Assembly (NCBI RefSeq): GCF_900111005.1
Contig: NZ_FOFV01000005.1
Coordinates: 248,001 to 312,000 of the forward strand
Direction of reading: 5' to 3'
Length of the DNA stretch: 64,000 nt
Origin: Lentzea albida
GTDB lineage: Bacteria; Actinomycetota; Actinomycetes; Mycobacteriales; Pseudonocardiaceae
In this document: piece by piece, positions 16,989-25,134 of the stretch
Position numbering within the stretch: position 1 is the stretch's first letter
How the letters are laid out: every line of letters begins with the position of its first letter
Notes under the pieces: generated by a model
What the model was told of the DNA's origin: nothing
The model's input: the letters and a program-made list of their open reading frames with translations, nothing else
The model's database searches: none
Program-made: the position numbers and the translations under genes

Positions 16989-18002
16989 TCAGGCGACGGT
17001 GAGCACGATCTTGCCCCGCAGGTGTCCCCGCGCGGCCCGCTCGTGCGCGGCCTGCGCGTCCTTCAGCTCGAAGGTGCTGTCCACGGCGACGCGGAGGGTG
17101 CCGTCGCCGAGGAGGCGGCCGATCTCCTCCAGCTGCGCGCCGTTGGAGCGGACCTGCGCGGACGTCACGGTGACGCCCCGCCGCGCGTTCTCCTCGTCGT
17201 CGAACTCGCCGAAGTACAACGGGTAGAGCGAGCCGCCGCGCCGGACCACGTCGAGGAAACGCCTGCTCTCGGGGCCGCCGACGCAGTCCAGCACCAGGTC
17301 GGCGTTCCGCACGACCTCCTCGGGGCGCTGCTTCGTGTAGTCGATCACCTCGTCGGCGCCGAGGTCGCGCAGGAACTCCTCGTGCCCGCCGGACGCGACC
17401 GCGACGACCCGCGCGCCCTTCCACTTCGCGAGTTGCAGCGCGAGGTGCCCGACGCCGCCCGCGGCGCCGTTGACGAGGACCGTGCTGCCGGGGCCGAACG
17501 GCATCGGGCGGTGCTGGGCCTCCTGGAACGGCGACGGGAAGTCGTGGCCCAGGTCGATCAGGAACTGCCACGCGGTCAGCCCGGACATCGCCACGGCGGC
17601 GGCGTGCTCGTGGCTCACGCCGGCCGGCTTGTGCGCGAAGTCCGCCGCCGAGGCGGTGACGTACGCCGCGTAGGCGTTGCCCTGCAACGAGTTCGGGAAG
17701 TTCAGCATGCCGAAGACCTCGTCGCCGACGGCGAAGCCCTCCACACCGGCACCGATCGCCGCGACCACGCCGGAGACGTCCGTTCCCGGGATGAGCGGCA
17801 GCTGCACCTGCGGCTTCAGCTCCTCCGGCACGTCCGGCATGCCCTCCCGCGCGTACCAGTCGGGCGGGTTGACGCCCACCGCGTGCACCCTGACCAGCAG
17901 CTGGCCCGGCTCGGCCACGGGCTTCGGCACCGTCTCGTACCGCAGCACCTCGGGACCGCCGTACTCGTGCAGGCGGATCGCGTTCATGGTCTCGGTCGGC
18001 AC
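16989..18002 (-). CDS. Zinc-independent MDR dehydrogenase (NADPH:quinone reductase type)
   Basis: 337 residues of the medium-chain dehydrogenase superfamily: a GroES-like N-terminal domain (GQLLVRVHAVGVNPPDW), then a Rossmann domain with AAGGVGHLALQLAKWKG near residue 160. The structural zinc cysteines are absent, as expected for quinone-reductase and enoyl-reductase branches. The GTG at 18002 follows AGGGAG; an ATG at 17987 is possible. It is divergent from a TetR gene, and the 110 bp between them holds three phased palindromes, so it is almost certainly repressed by that TetR. Probably reduces quinones or reactive enones. Confidence 0.85.
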   Translation of the reverse strand: MPTETMNAIRLHEYGGPEVLRYETVPKPVAEPGQLLVRVHAVGVNPPDWYAREGMPDVPEELKPQVQLPLIPGTDVSGVVAAIGAGVEGFAVGDEVFGMLNFPNSLQGNAYAAYVTASAADFAHKPAGVSHEHAAAVAMSGLTAWQFLIDLGHDFPSPFQEAQHRPMPFGPGSTVLVNGAAGGVGHLALQLAKWKGARVVAVASGGHEEFLRDLGADEVIDYTKQRPEEVVRNADLVLDCVGGPESRRFLDVVRRGGSLYPLYFGEFDDEENARRGVTVTSAQVRSNGAQLEEIGRLLGDGTLRVAVDSTFELKDAQAAHERAARGHLRGKIVLTVA

Positions 18003-18038
18003 AGCTCTCTCCCTCTTCCGGCGCGGTAAGCTCTAAAC

Positions 18039-18093
18039 GAGTCACAGACCCGCTTTTCCGGGTCACTGACCCGAATATATGGGTCAGTGACCC
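18039..18093. promoter_or_regulatory. Three phased TetR operators, 21 bp apart
   Basis: The sites are GAGTCACAGACCC (centre 18045, imperfect), GGGTCACTGACCC (centre 18066, perfect) and GGGTCAGTGACCC (centre 18087, perfect). Centres are exactly 21 bp apart, two helical turns, on one face of the DNA. They fill the gap between the divergent dehydrogenase and TetR genes, so the regulator very probably represses both genes. Confidence 0.8.
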
Positions 18094-18112
18094 GTTTATG
18101 CAAGGAGCGCAG

Positions 18113-18670
18113 ATGAGGGCGGATGCCAAGGCCAACCACGACCGCCTGCTGGCCGTCGCCGGCACCGTCATCACGGAGCACGGCAGCGAGGCCTCGATGC
18201 GCGACATAGCCCGTCGCGCCGGTGTGGGCCTGGCGACGCTGCAACGCCACTTCCCCACCCGCGAGTCGCTGCTCGAAGCCCTGCTGCGCACCAACTTCGA
18301 CGAGTTGACCGCGCGGGCGGCCCAGGTCGAGGCCGCGAACGCGCCCGACGAGGCGTTGCTGCTGTGGCTGCGCGACTTCATCAAGGCGTGCACCAACTAC
18401 CGCGGCGTCGTCACGGCGATGGTGCATGCGATCGAGGACCCCGAGTCGGCCCTGCACAGCTCGTGCGTGGCGATGCGCGGCTCCGGCGCACGGCTGCTCG
18501 CCCGCGCCCAGGAGGCCGGCGAGGCGCGCACCGACCTCGACGGCGCGGACCTGTTCGCGCTGGTGTCGTCGCTGGTGTGGCTCAGCGACCAGCCCGGCCA
18601 GGAGGCGCGGGCCGAGCACCTGTTCGAGGTCGTGATGAGCGCGGTCGTGACGACGCCGAGCCGCACGTAG
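18113..18670 (+). CDS. TetR/AcrR family repressor
   Basis: About 185 residues. The helix-turn-helix is IARRAGVGLATLQRHFPTRESLLEALL (about residues 28-55); the rest is the helical ligand domain typical of the family. AAGGAG lies 5 bases before the ATG at 18113, so the in-frame ATG at 18098 is rejected. It is divergent from the MDR dehydrogenase with three operator-like palindromes between. The inferred circuit is that an electrophile or quinone releases the repressor and induces the reductase. Confidence 0.88.
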   Translation: MRADAKANHDRLLAVAGTVITEHGSEASMRDIARRAGVGLATLQRHFPTRESLLEALLRTNFDELTARAAQVEAANAPDEALLLWLRDFIKACTNYRGVVTAMVHAIEDPESALHSSCVAMRGSGARLLARAQEAGEARTDLDGADLFALVSSLVWLSDQPGQEARAEHLFEVVMSAVVTTPSRT

Positions 18671-18721
18671 GTTCTGCGGCACAACCGATCCTGCCCGGCC
18701 TCGCGGAGCTACCATCCGCGG

Positions 18722-20257
18722 GTGGAGCCTGCCGACGCAGATGCCGGGATCGACCTGGCCGAACTGCTCGCCGCCTTCTCCCTGGCGACGGACCTGGGGC
18801 TGGGGCAGCCGATGGAGCACGTGCTCCGGTCGTGGCGGATCGCGGAACGGCTCGCCGAGCGGATGAGGCTGCCGGAGGAGGAGCGGCAGGCGCTGTTCCA
18901 CGTCTCGATGCTCGGCTGGGTCGGGTGCATCGCGGACTCACCGGAGGTGGCCGCGTCCTTCGGTGACGACATCGCCTTCCGCGCGGACAGCTACGAGGTC
19001 GACCTCGCCGGGCCGGCCGGGTTCGGGTTCTTCCTGCGGCGGGCCGGGCGGGGCGGGGCGTTGTGGCACCGGTTCCGGGTGGCGTCGACGATCCTGGCGA
19101 GCGGTGGTCAGCACGTCGTGCAGGGGATGCAGTCCCACTGCGTCACCACGTCGGCGTTGGCGGAACGGCTCGAGCTCGGGCCCGGTGTGGCGCGGGCGTT
19201 GCGGCAGTTCTTCACGCGCTGGGACGGACGCGGGGTGCCGCACGGGGTCGGGGGCGCGGACATCGCCCCCACCATCCGGTTGTTGCACCTGGCCGACGTC
19301 GTCGAGGTGCGGTACCGGACCGGCGGGATCGAGGGTGCGGTCGAGGTCGCCCGTGCGCGCCGTGGCCGTCAGTTCGCTCCCGACGTGGTCGACGCGTTCG
19401 TCGCACACGCGCCGGAAGTGCTGTCCGGCGACGGGATCGACCTCCCCCGGTTGCGGCCTCTCACCCAGGGCGAGCTGGACTCGGCGCTCGAAGCGCTGGC
19501 GGACTTCACCGACCTGCGCTGCGCGACACGGGCCGGGCACTCGCGCGGGGTGGCGGAACTCGCCGGTGCGGCGGCGCGGTCGATCGGACTTCCCACCGCC
19601 GACGTGATCGCCACCCGGCGGGCGGGGCTGCTGCACGACATCGGGTTGCACGGCGTGCCGGTGACGGTCCTGGAGCAGCCGGGGCCGCTGTCGGCCACCG
19701 ACTGGGAACGCGTGCGACTCAGTTCCTACTACACCGAACGCGTGCTGGCCCGGCCGGCGGCGCTGGCCAGGCCGGGGGCGATCGCCGCCATGGCGCACGA
19801 GCGGATGGACGGCGGCGGCTACCACCGGGGGCTGTCGGGTGCGGCCCTGCCGATGACCGGGCGGGTGCTCGCCGCCGCGTGCGCCTACCGGGCGATGCTC
19901 GAACCGCGGGCGCACCGGGCCGCGTTGAGCGACAAGCAAGCGGTCCTCGCGGTGCGGGAGGCGATCAGGGCCGGTGCGCTCGACGGGGACGCCGCCGAGG
20001 CCGTGCTCTCCGCGGCGGGCAACGGCACCCGGCGGCGGGTGTCCGGGCCCGCCGGGCTCACACCGCGGGAGGTCGAGGTGCTTGTGCTGATCTCCCGCGG
20101 CGCGCAGACCGGTGAGGTGGCCGAGCGGCTCGGCATCTCGCGCAAGACGGCCGGGACGCACATCGAGCGGATCTACACCAAGACCGGGGCCTCGTCGCGG
20201 TCGACGGCGACGTTGTTCGCACTGCGCAACGGCCTGCTCGACCCGCTCGATCTGTAG
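18722..20257 (+). CDS. HD-domain protein with C-terminal LuxR helix-turn-helix
   Basis: 511 residues. A helical N-terminal part (about 1-260) has the pattern of a first, degenerate HD-like domain. An HD domain follows with HDIG near residue 304, and an HERMDGGGYH segment near 362-368. A LuxR-type helix-turn-helix (LTPREVEVLVLISRG ... GISRKTAGTHIERIYTKTG) lies at about 446-505. In canonical HD-GYP phosphodiesterases the second region reads HHE..DG.GYP; here the first His is Ala and GYP is GYH, so cyclic-di-GMP hydrolysis is doubtful. Ligand sensing coupled to DNA binding is inferred. The GTG start is 51 bp after the TetR stop. Confidence 0.75.
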   Translation: MEPADADAGIDLAELLAAFSLATDLGLGQPMEHVLRSWRIAERLAERMRLPEEERQALFHVSMLGWVGCIADSPEVAASFGDDIAFRADSYEVDLAGPAGFGFFLRRAGRGGALWHRFRVASTILASGGQHVVQGMQSHCVTTSALAERLELGPGVARALRQFFTRWDGRGVPHGVGGADIAPTIRLLHLADVVEVRYRTGGIEGAVEVARARRGRQFAPDVVDAFVAHAPEVLSGDGIDLPRLRPLTQGELDSALEALADFTDLRCATRAGHSRGVAELAGAAARSIGLPTADVIATRRAGLLHDIGLHGVPVTVLEQPGPLSATDWERVRLSSYYTERVLARPAALARPGAIAAMAHERMDGGGYHRGLSGAALPMTGRVLAAACAYRAMLEPRAHRAALSDKQAVLAVREAIRAGALDGDAAEAVLSAAGNGTRRRVSGPAGLTPREVEVLVLISRGAQTGEVAERLGISRKTAGTHIERIYTKTGASSRSTATLFALRNGLLDPLDL

Positions 20258-20326
20258 GGAGAACGCCCGACGACACGGCCCCTTCCCGCTCCTAACGTCG
20301 TGGTACCCGACGAAATGGAGCAGATC

Positions 20327-20692
20327 ATGCCGAACAAGGCCGTCATCAGTCTGTCGACAGGGCTCGAGGACGCGGAGAAGGTCACCGTCGCGTTCCTCGT
20401 CGCGATCGGCGCCGCCGAGACCGGGCGCGAGACGCTCATGTTCCTGTCCAAGGAGGCCGTGCGCCTGTCGCTCAACGGCACCGCCGCGGGCGTCGCGTGC
20501 GACGGCTGCCCGCCGCTGGCCGAACTGCTCCAGCGCTACGAGGCGGCGGGCGGCCGCTACTTCGTCTGCCCCCTCTGCTTCAACGCGAAGCGCCTCGACG
20601 CCGGCGACCTCGTGCCCGGTGCGGAGATCAACGGCACCATCCCGCTGTGGAAGTGGATCGGCGACGAGCCCGCCACCACGTTCAGCTACTGA
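20327..20692 (+). CDS. DsrE/DsrF-like protein
   Basis: 121 residues with the DsrE fold pattern: an N-terminal beta-alpha unit (KAVISLSTGLEDAEKVTVAFLVAIGAA), then FLSKEAVRLSL. Cysteines sit at CDGCPP and FVCPLCFNAKR, matching the small family annotated as DsrE-like or peroxiredoxin-like. Probably handles sulfur or a thiol-linked ligand in the cytosol; partners are unknown. The ATG at 20327 is chosen; an ATG at 20315 is in frame. It is only 69 bp after the HD-LuxR gene on the same strand. Confidence 0.7.
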   Translation: MPNKAVISLSTGLEDAEKVTVAFLVAIGAAETGRETLMFLSKEAVRLSLNGTAAGVACDGCPPLAELLQRYEAAGGRYFVCPLCFNAKRLDAGDLVPGAEINGTIPLWKWIGDEPATTFSY

Positions 20693-20715
20693 GCTGTTGT
20701 CGCGCCTGCGATCCG

Positions 20716-21180
20716 TCAGCGCGTGCCGAAGTCCTGCGTCCAGTAGTGGCCGTACGTGGTGCCCTGCCGGTACGAGTGGCCGACCCCGATGTCGCGCAGC
20801 GCGCAGTTCAGGATGTTGGCGCGGTGCCCGGAGCTGTTCATCCACGAGCGCACGACGGCGGCCGCGTTCTGCTGTCCGGCGGCCACGTTCTCGGCGGCCC
20901 TGGTCCAGCGGGTGTAGCCGGCGCGTTCGATCCTCGTGACGAGGTTGCTGCCGTCGGAACCGGTGTGGCCCATGAAGTTCTTCGCGGCCATGTCGGCGGA
21001 GTGGCGCTGCGCCGCGGTGTTGAGGGCCGCGTTCGACTTCAGGGCCGGGCAGTTCACCTTGGCGCGTTCGGCGTTGGTCAGGGCGATCACGTCCTCCTGC
21101 ACCGTGGCCGCCGAGGCCTGGGGTGCGAGGGGGGCCGCCAGAGCAAGTGCCGCGGCGGCGAGCAGGGAGGTGCGGAACAT
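20716..21180 (-). CDS. Secreted CAP-domain protein (SCP/PR-1-like)
   Basis: 154 residues. A Sec signal peptide (about 1-24, ending PQASA) is followed by a CAP domain: LTNAERAKVNCPALKSN, HSADMAAKNFMGHTGSDG (His and Glu/Asp of the cavity), AGQQNAAAVVRSWMNSSGHRANIL and a closing GHYWTQDFG. Bacterial CAP proteins are secreted and of largely unknown activity; lipid or glycan binding has been proposed. It is the last of three adjacent same-strand genes for small secreted proteins whose folds match plant pathogenesis-related proteins. Confidence 0.88.
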   Translation of the reverse strand: MFRTSLLAAAALALAAPLAPQASAATVQEDVIALTNAERAKVNCPALKSNAALNTAAQRHSADMAAKNFMGHTGSDGSNLVTRIERAGYTRWTRAAENVAAGQQNAAAVVRSWMNSSGHRANILNCALRDIGVGHSYRQGTTYGHYWTQDFGTR

Positions 21181-21241
21181 CGTTGTTCTCCTGTGCGGGG
21201 AATGAGGAGAGGGAGCCGGGGGATCCCCGGCTCCCCGAGGA

Positions 21242-21625
21242 TCAGACGATCTGCCAGGTCACGTTGATGATGCCGACGGAGGTGTTGGCGAGACTGGCGA
21301 AGGCGGGCCGGCTGAGGTCGATCTTGGTGCTCGCGCAGCTCGGGCACTTGTCCCTGATCGGCACGGTGATCGTCTTGCCGTTGTAGGTGACCCGGATGGA
21401 CTTGCGGCACAACGGGTCGTTGTTCGGGTTGGGCGACGTCCACAGCGCGGCGGGTGCCGCGACCAGCAGCTGCGTGTCCGCGTTGATCTGCGTTCCGCAG
21501 GCGCCGAAGCCGGCGTCGTTGTACCAGCTGGCGGTGCCGCTGACGGCCGAGGCGGTGCCGGAGAAGACGAACGAGAGGACCGCGGCCGACGCGAGGGCGC
21601 CGAGCACCTTGACAGCTGACTTCAT
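21242..21625 (-). CDS. Secreted double-psi beta-barrel protein (RlpA/expansin/barwin-like)
   Basis: 127 residues. A signal peptide (about 1-27, ending TASA) precedes a compact six-stranded double-psi barrel: GTASWYNDAGFGACGTQIN, then TITVPIRDKCPSC and the closing KIDLSRPAFASLA. Four cysteines form probable disulphides. The same domain occurs in expansins, barwin (PR-4), RlpA and in Streptomyces papain inhibitor. It lacks the sporulation-related domain of RlpA, so cell-wall loosening or inhibitor activity is more likely. It lies 10 bp after the thaumatin-like gene and 61 bp before the CAP gene, probably one transcript. Confidence 0.85.
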   Translation of the reverse strand: MKSAVKVLGALASAAVLSFVFSGTASAVSGTASWYNDAGFGACGTQINADTQLLVAAPAALWTSPNPNNDPLCRKSIRVTYNGKTITVPIRDKCPSCASTKIDLSRPAFASLANTSVGIINVTWQIV

Positions 21626-21635
21626 GATTTCCCCC

Positions 21636-22388
21636 TCAGGAGTTGAACGTGACCTTGAACCCCGTGCAGTTGCCGCACTGGTACACGGTCTGGTTGCCCG
21701 GCTCGGTGTCCTGTTTGGACCACGCGTAGGCCTTGGGACAGCGCGACTTGATGGTGTTGCTGTAGTCGGTCGGCGCGTCCCGGTTGGGGTTGACGCAGTT
21801 GATGCGCTGACCGTTGGCGCCGTACTTGACGTACGCCGGGTTGCAGTAGGGCAGCAGGTTCTCCGGGCACCCGGCGGTACCGCACGACGTGGAGCCCGGT
21901 GGCGGGGACGCGTTCACCGGGGTGATGACCACCGGCACGGAGAACGCGTTGACGTAGCTGACGTTGTACCAAGGCGCGAGCCGGTCGCGGGAGTCGAAGT
22001 TGAACTCCGCGAGGCTCGCCGGCTGCTCACCGGTGACGCAGCGGGCGGCCTGCACACCGCAGTCGCCGACCGCGCACCGGAAATCGACGCCCGAGGTGCC
22101 CGTGCAGCCTGTGCGCGCGAAGAACTTGCCGCGCCAGTGACCGGGTGAGGCGGTCTCGGGGATCGTGATGGTCACGGACTGACCGGCGCGCAACGTGGGC
22201 ATGTTCGTCAGCACCTTCGACCCGTCCGCGTTGACGGTGCTGCCCACCCAGATCGTCTGACCGGTGTTGTTGACGAAGGTGACCGTGTGGTCGATCGCCG
22301 CGGTCGCCGTCGGCACGGCGAGACCGGCGACGGCGAACGCCAGCGCGAACACCGCCGCGACCGAACGGCCGAGTAATCGTGTGAGCAT
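21636..22388 (-). CDS. Secreted thaumatin-like protein
   Basis: 250 residues. The signal peptide is about 1-30. The mature part begins HTVTFVNNTGQTIWVGS, the thaumatin start, and contains FFARTGC..GVDFRCAVGDCG, the acidic-cleft region LAEFNFDSRD and closing cysteine pairs (CPKAYAWSKQDTEPGNQTVYQCG, which is the family C-terminal signature). Thaumatin-like (PR-5, osmotin-type) proteins are common in plants and uncommon in bacteria; many bind or cleave beta-1,3-glucan. The ATG at 22388 follows GGAGGGAG. It is the first of the three genes in the secreted set. Antifungal or glucan-binding activity is inference. Confidence 0.88.
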   Translation of the reverse strand: MLTRLLGRSVAAVFALAFAVAGLAVPTATAAIDHTVTFVNNTGQTIWVGSTVNADGSKVLTNMPTLRAGQSVTITIPETASPGHWRGKFFARTGCTGTSGVDFRCAVGDCGVQAARCVTGEQPASLAEFNFDSRDRLAPWYNVSYVNAFSVPVVITPVNASPPPGSTSCGTAGCPENLLPYCNPAYVKYGANGQRINCVNPNRDAPTDYSNTIKSRCPKAYAWSKQDTEPGNQTVYQCGNCTGFKVTFNS

Positions 22389-22409
22389 CTGCGGGCTCCC
22401 TCCTGCGAA

Positions 22410-22427
22410 CCGGTGCCGGCGCACCGG
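22410..22427 (-). terminator. 7-bp hairpin between LuxR gene and thaumatin gene
   Basis: CCGGTGC pairs with GCACCGG around CGGC. It lies in the 59-bp gap, 21 bp after the LuxR stop and just upstream of the ribosome site of the thaumatin gene, so it may attenuate read-through into the secreted-protein genes. Confidence 0.45.
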
Positions 22428-22447
22428 ATGCCGTCAGGAGTCCACGA

Positions 22448-23674
22448 TCACCCGGAGTAGCCGTCCGTGACTCCACGGTGAGTCCGCAAAGTTCCGGTCC
22501 ACCTGGTGGCCTGCAGCTCACGCCGGCCCGCCAGGCCGAGCTTGCGGTAGACCCTCGTCAGGTGGAGCTCGACGGTCCGCGTCGCCATCGCGAGCTTCGC
22601 CCCGATCTCCCTGGTCGGGAGGCCCTCGCGCACGAGCCGGGCGACCTCCGCCTCGACGGGCGTCAGCACGGGCCCGCCCGGCACCCCGTCGCAGCCCACG
22701 ACCTCGTCGGCCCGCCGCACCAGCACCGCGGCCCCGATGTCGAGGGCCGTGGCCCGCGCCAGCGCGTAGCTCTCGCACGCCGCCACCTGCCTGCCGTGCG
22801 CGGTGAGGCGGTCGGCGTAGTCGCAGAGCACCTCCGCGAGTTCCAACCTCGCGTTCGCCATCTCCAGCAGGCGGATCGCACGCTCGTACGTCATGAGGTC
22901 CTCGCCGGTCGGCGCACTCGCGCGTGCGACCGCCGACAGGCTCCAGCCGAGGACCCTGGGCTCGCCCCAGCGCGCCGCGGCCGCGTGCTCCTCCATCGCC
23001 AGCCGCAGGGCTTCCTCTGCGTCACCACAGGCCAAAGCCGCACGCGACGCGTGGGAGCGCCATTGCAGGACACCGGGGTTGAGGACGCCGTGCTCGGCGA
23101 GGGCCCGGCCGCACGCGAGGTGGGCCTCCAGTGCCTCGTGAGGGCGGTCCGCCGCCATGGCCACCACCGCCTTGGCCGCGAGCGCCAGCGGGCGGCCGGG
23201 ATGCCCGGCCCTGATCATCGCGTCGGCGTCCTGGTCCAGCAGAACGGCTTCGGCGGCTTCCGGTTCGCCCCTGGCGACGAGCAGTTCCACCTCCCACAGC
23301 AACGCCACCGAACGGATCTCGTCCGCCATGCCGTTGCGCCACACCGTGACGAGCAGGGAGGAGCACCTCGCCAGGTCGCCCGTGTGGCGCGCGACGCACG
23401 CACGGGCGAGCAGCACGCGCTCCGCCATCACCCGGTCACCGGCGTGCGCTTCGAGCAGCGCGAGGCTGTGCGTGTCGGCGGCCACGAGCTCGCCCGCACA
23501 GACCAGCGTTCCCAGTGCACGCGAGACGCACAGCGGGTCCGCCCGGCAGACCGGGGTCGCGAGCGCCCTCTCTGCCGCCTGGACGGCGCCGGCCCAGTCC
23601 TGTCCCGCCGCGAGCAGGCCGACCGCGACGACCGCCGCGCAGTCGTGGCCCGGATCGGCCGACCACCGGCTCAT
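22448..23674 (-). CDS. LuxR-family regulator without N-terminal ATPase domain (second of pair)
   Basis: 408 residues. About 330 residues of helical, Ala/Leu/Glu-rich repeats of TPR type resemble the middle part of MalT/LAL regulators. A LuxR helix-turn-helix closes the protein (LTPVEAEVARLVREG, MATRTVELHLTRVYRKLG). No Walker motif is present, so it is a truncated LAL-type regulator. Its ATG overlaps the stop of the upstream paralogue by 4 bp (23671-23674), so both are made together. The secreted thaumatin, barrel and CAP genes follow on the same strand, making them possible targets. Confidence 0.8.
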   Translation of the reverse strand: MSRWSADPGHDCAAVVAVGLLAAGQDWAGAVQAAERALATPVCRADPLCVSRALGTLVCAGELVAADTHSLALLEAHAGDRVMAERVLLARACVARHTGDLARCSSLLVTVWRNGMADEIRSVALLWEVELLVARGEPEAAEAVLLDQDADAMIRAGHPGRPLALAAKAVVAMAADRPHEALEAHLACGRALAEHGVLNPGVLQWRSHASRAALACGDAEEALRLAMEEHAAAARWGEPRVLGWSLSAVARASAPTGEDLMTYERAIRLLEMANARLELAEVLCDYADRLTAHGRQVAACESYALARATALDIGAAVLVRRADEVVGCDGVPGGPVLTPVEAEVARLVREGLPTREIGAKLAMATRTVELHLTRVYRKLGLAGRRELQATRWTGTLRTHRGVTDGYSG

Positions 23675-24972
23675 GCCGTGGGGACGAACGCCCGGCGGAG
23701 TCCCGGCCTGCCCGCCACCCCCATCTTGCGGTAGACGGCGGTGAGGTGGAACTCGACGGTGCGCAGGGTCAGGCGCAGCTCGGCGGCGATCTCGCGGTTC
23801 GACCTCCCGGCTCTGGCGAGCAGGGCGATCCTGCGCTCCTGCCTGCTCAGCGCCGACTCGCCGTCATTGCGCAACAACCGTGAGGCCAGCACATCCGCCA
23901 TCGCGGTCCATTGTGGACACGAATCGGCCGCCTCCCGCAGGAGCCGGGTGTGCTTCCTGGCGCGCTCGACCTCGCCGCGTCCCAGCAGGAGCTGCGCCAG
24001 GTCGTGGCGCGCACGCAACCCCTCGTCGGCGGTCGAGGCCCGGCCGAGGTGGGCGATGGCCTCTTCGAGCAGGACGTCGTCGCCCCGGACCAGGGCGCAG
24101 GCGTGCAGACCGAGCCCGATCCCCCTCGGCGCGCCCCACCGCCTCGCGGCCACCAGGTCCTTGTCGGCGCAGATCCGCGCGAGCACGAGATCACCCGCGT
24201 CGAAGGCCGCGAGCGCGGCGGAGGACCGCCACGGCAGCACCGCCGGGTTGACCACGCCCCACGACGCGAGCTGCCTGCCGCACTCGAGGAACTCGTCCAG
24301 CGCGCAGCTCCCCCGCCCCTCGGCCAGCAGGAGCCTGCCCCGCGCGAAGTGCAGCTCGGCGCTGTCCGGGTGCTCGGCCGGCGCACCGGCCAGCCCCGCG
24401 GACTCCAGCACGGCACGTGCCCTGTCGAACTCGCCGGCCTCGGTGAGCGCCAGGACCAGCCACGCCACCGCGACGACCCGCAGCCGGGGGCGAACGCCCT
24501 TGCACGCCACACCTTCGAGCAACCGGACCGCGGCGCGGGGTTCGCCGCGCAGCAGCATGATCCGCCCGCCGAGGAGGTCGTGGACGTCTCCGCAGGCGGC
24601 CGAGGAGGCCCAGCTCCGGTGTGCCAGCGCGACCTCGTCGGCGTAGGTCAGGACCATCACCGCCTGCCAGAACGTACCGGCGTCCCGCGGCTCCGCCGAG
24701 GCCAGCACGCGCTGCGCGACGCCGACCGCCTCCTCCCGGCCGGTGCCGAGGTTCGCGGCCTGCACCGCGCGGAACGAGAGCGCTCTCACCGGCCTGGACC
24801 GCCTGCCCGTCTTCGGGCTGCCCGGCAGGTAGGCGAGCGTTCCCGGCTCGAGTTCACCCGCGTCGAGCGCCACCGCGTTCCCCGCGAGCCGGTCGGCTTC
24901 GTTCCAGCGCCCGCTGCGGACCAGTTCGCACCGCTTGCGGCGGATGTCGTCGAGCGGGGCGCTGTTCGTCAT
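23671..24972 (-). CDS. LuxR-family regulator without N-terminal ATPase domain (first of pair)
   Basis: 433 residues, a diverged paralogue of its downstream neighbour. TPR-like helical repeats fill most of the protein, and a terminal helix-turn-helix is present (LSRQERRIALLARAGRSNREIAAEL, LRTVEFHLTAVYRKMG). A tandem duplication is likely because the two share domain layout, length and recognition-helix pattern. The upstream gap (24973-25134) contains a run of T and the likely promoter. The pair may form heterodimers; the signal is unknown. Confidence 0.8.
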   Translation of the reverse strand: MTNSAPLDDIRRKRCELVRSGRWNEADRLAGNAVALDAGELEPGTLAYLPGSPKTGRRSRPVRALSFRAVQAANLGTGREEAVGVAQRVLASAEPRDAGTFWQAVMVLTYADEVALAHRSWASSAACGDVHDLLGGRIMLLRGEPRAAVRLLEGVACKGVRPRLRVVAVAWLVLALTEAGEFDRARAVLESAGLAGAPAEHPDSAELHFARGRLLLAEGRGSCALDEFLECGRQLASWGVVNPAVLPWRSSAALAAFDAGDLVLARICADKDLVAARRWGAPRGIGLGLHACALVRGDDVLLEEAIAHLGRASTADEGLRARHDLAQLLLGRGEVERARKHTRLLREAADSCPQWTAMADVLASRLLRNDGESALSRQERRIALLARAGRSNREIAAELRLTLRTVEFHLTAVYRKMGVAGRPGLRRAFVPTA

Positions 24973-25134
24973 GTCGACGGTGTCCTTCCCGGCCGGCCAA
25001 TTGATACGCGGGACTCCCGCTAATCCGTCTCATATGGACGGTGACCTGGTCTGGACCTTACCGGGAAAAGCATCCCGTTTGAACCGGCACTTTTTACCTT
25101 CTTCACCCCTTGGCAAACAGGAATGGGAGGAGTA

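Noticed and set aside
18671-20845. Long open frames antisense to the HD-LuxR gene (such as 18938-20845 on the minus strand)
   Set aside because: Arg/Pro/Gly-rich composition typical of shadow frames in GC-rich DNA; no domain or ribosome site, whereas the plus-strand frame has clear domains.
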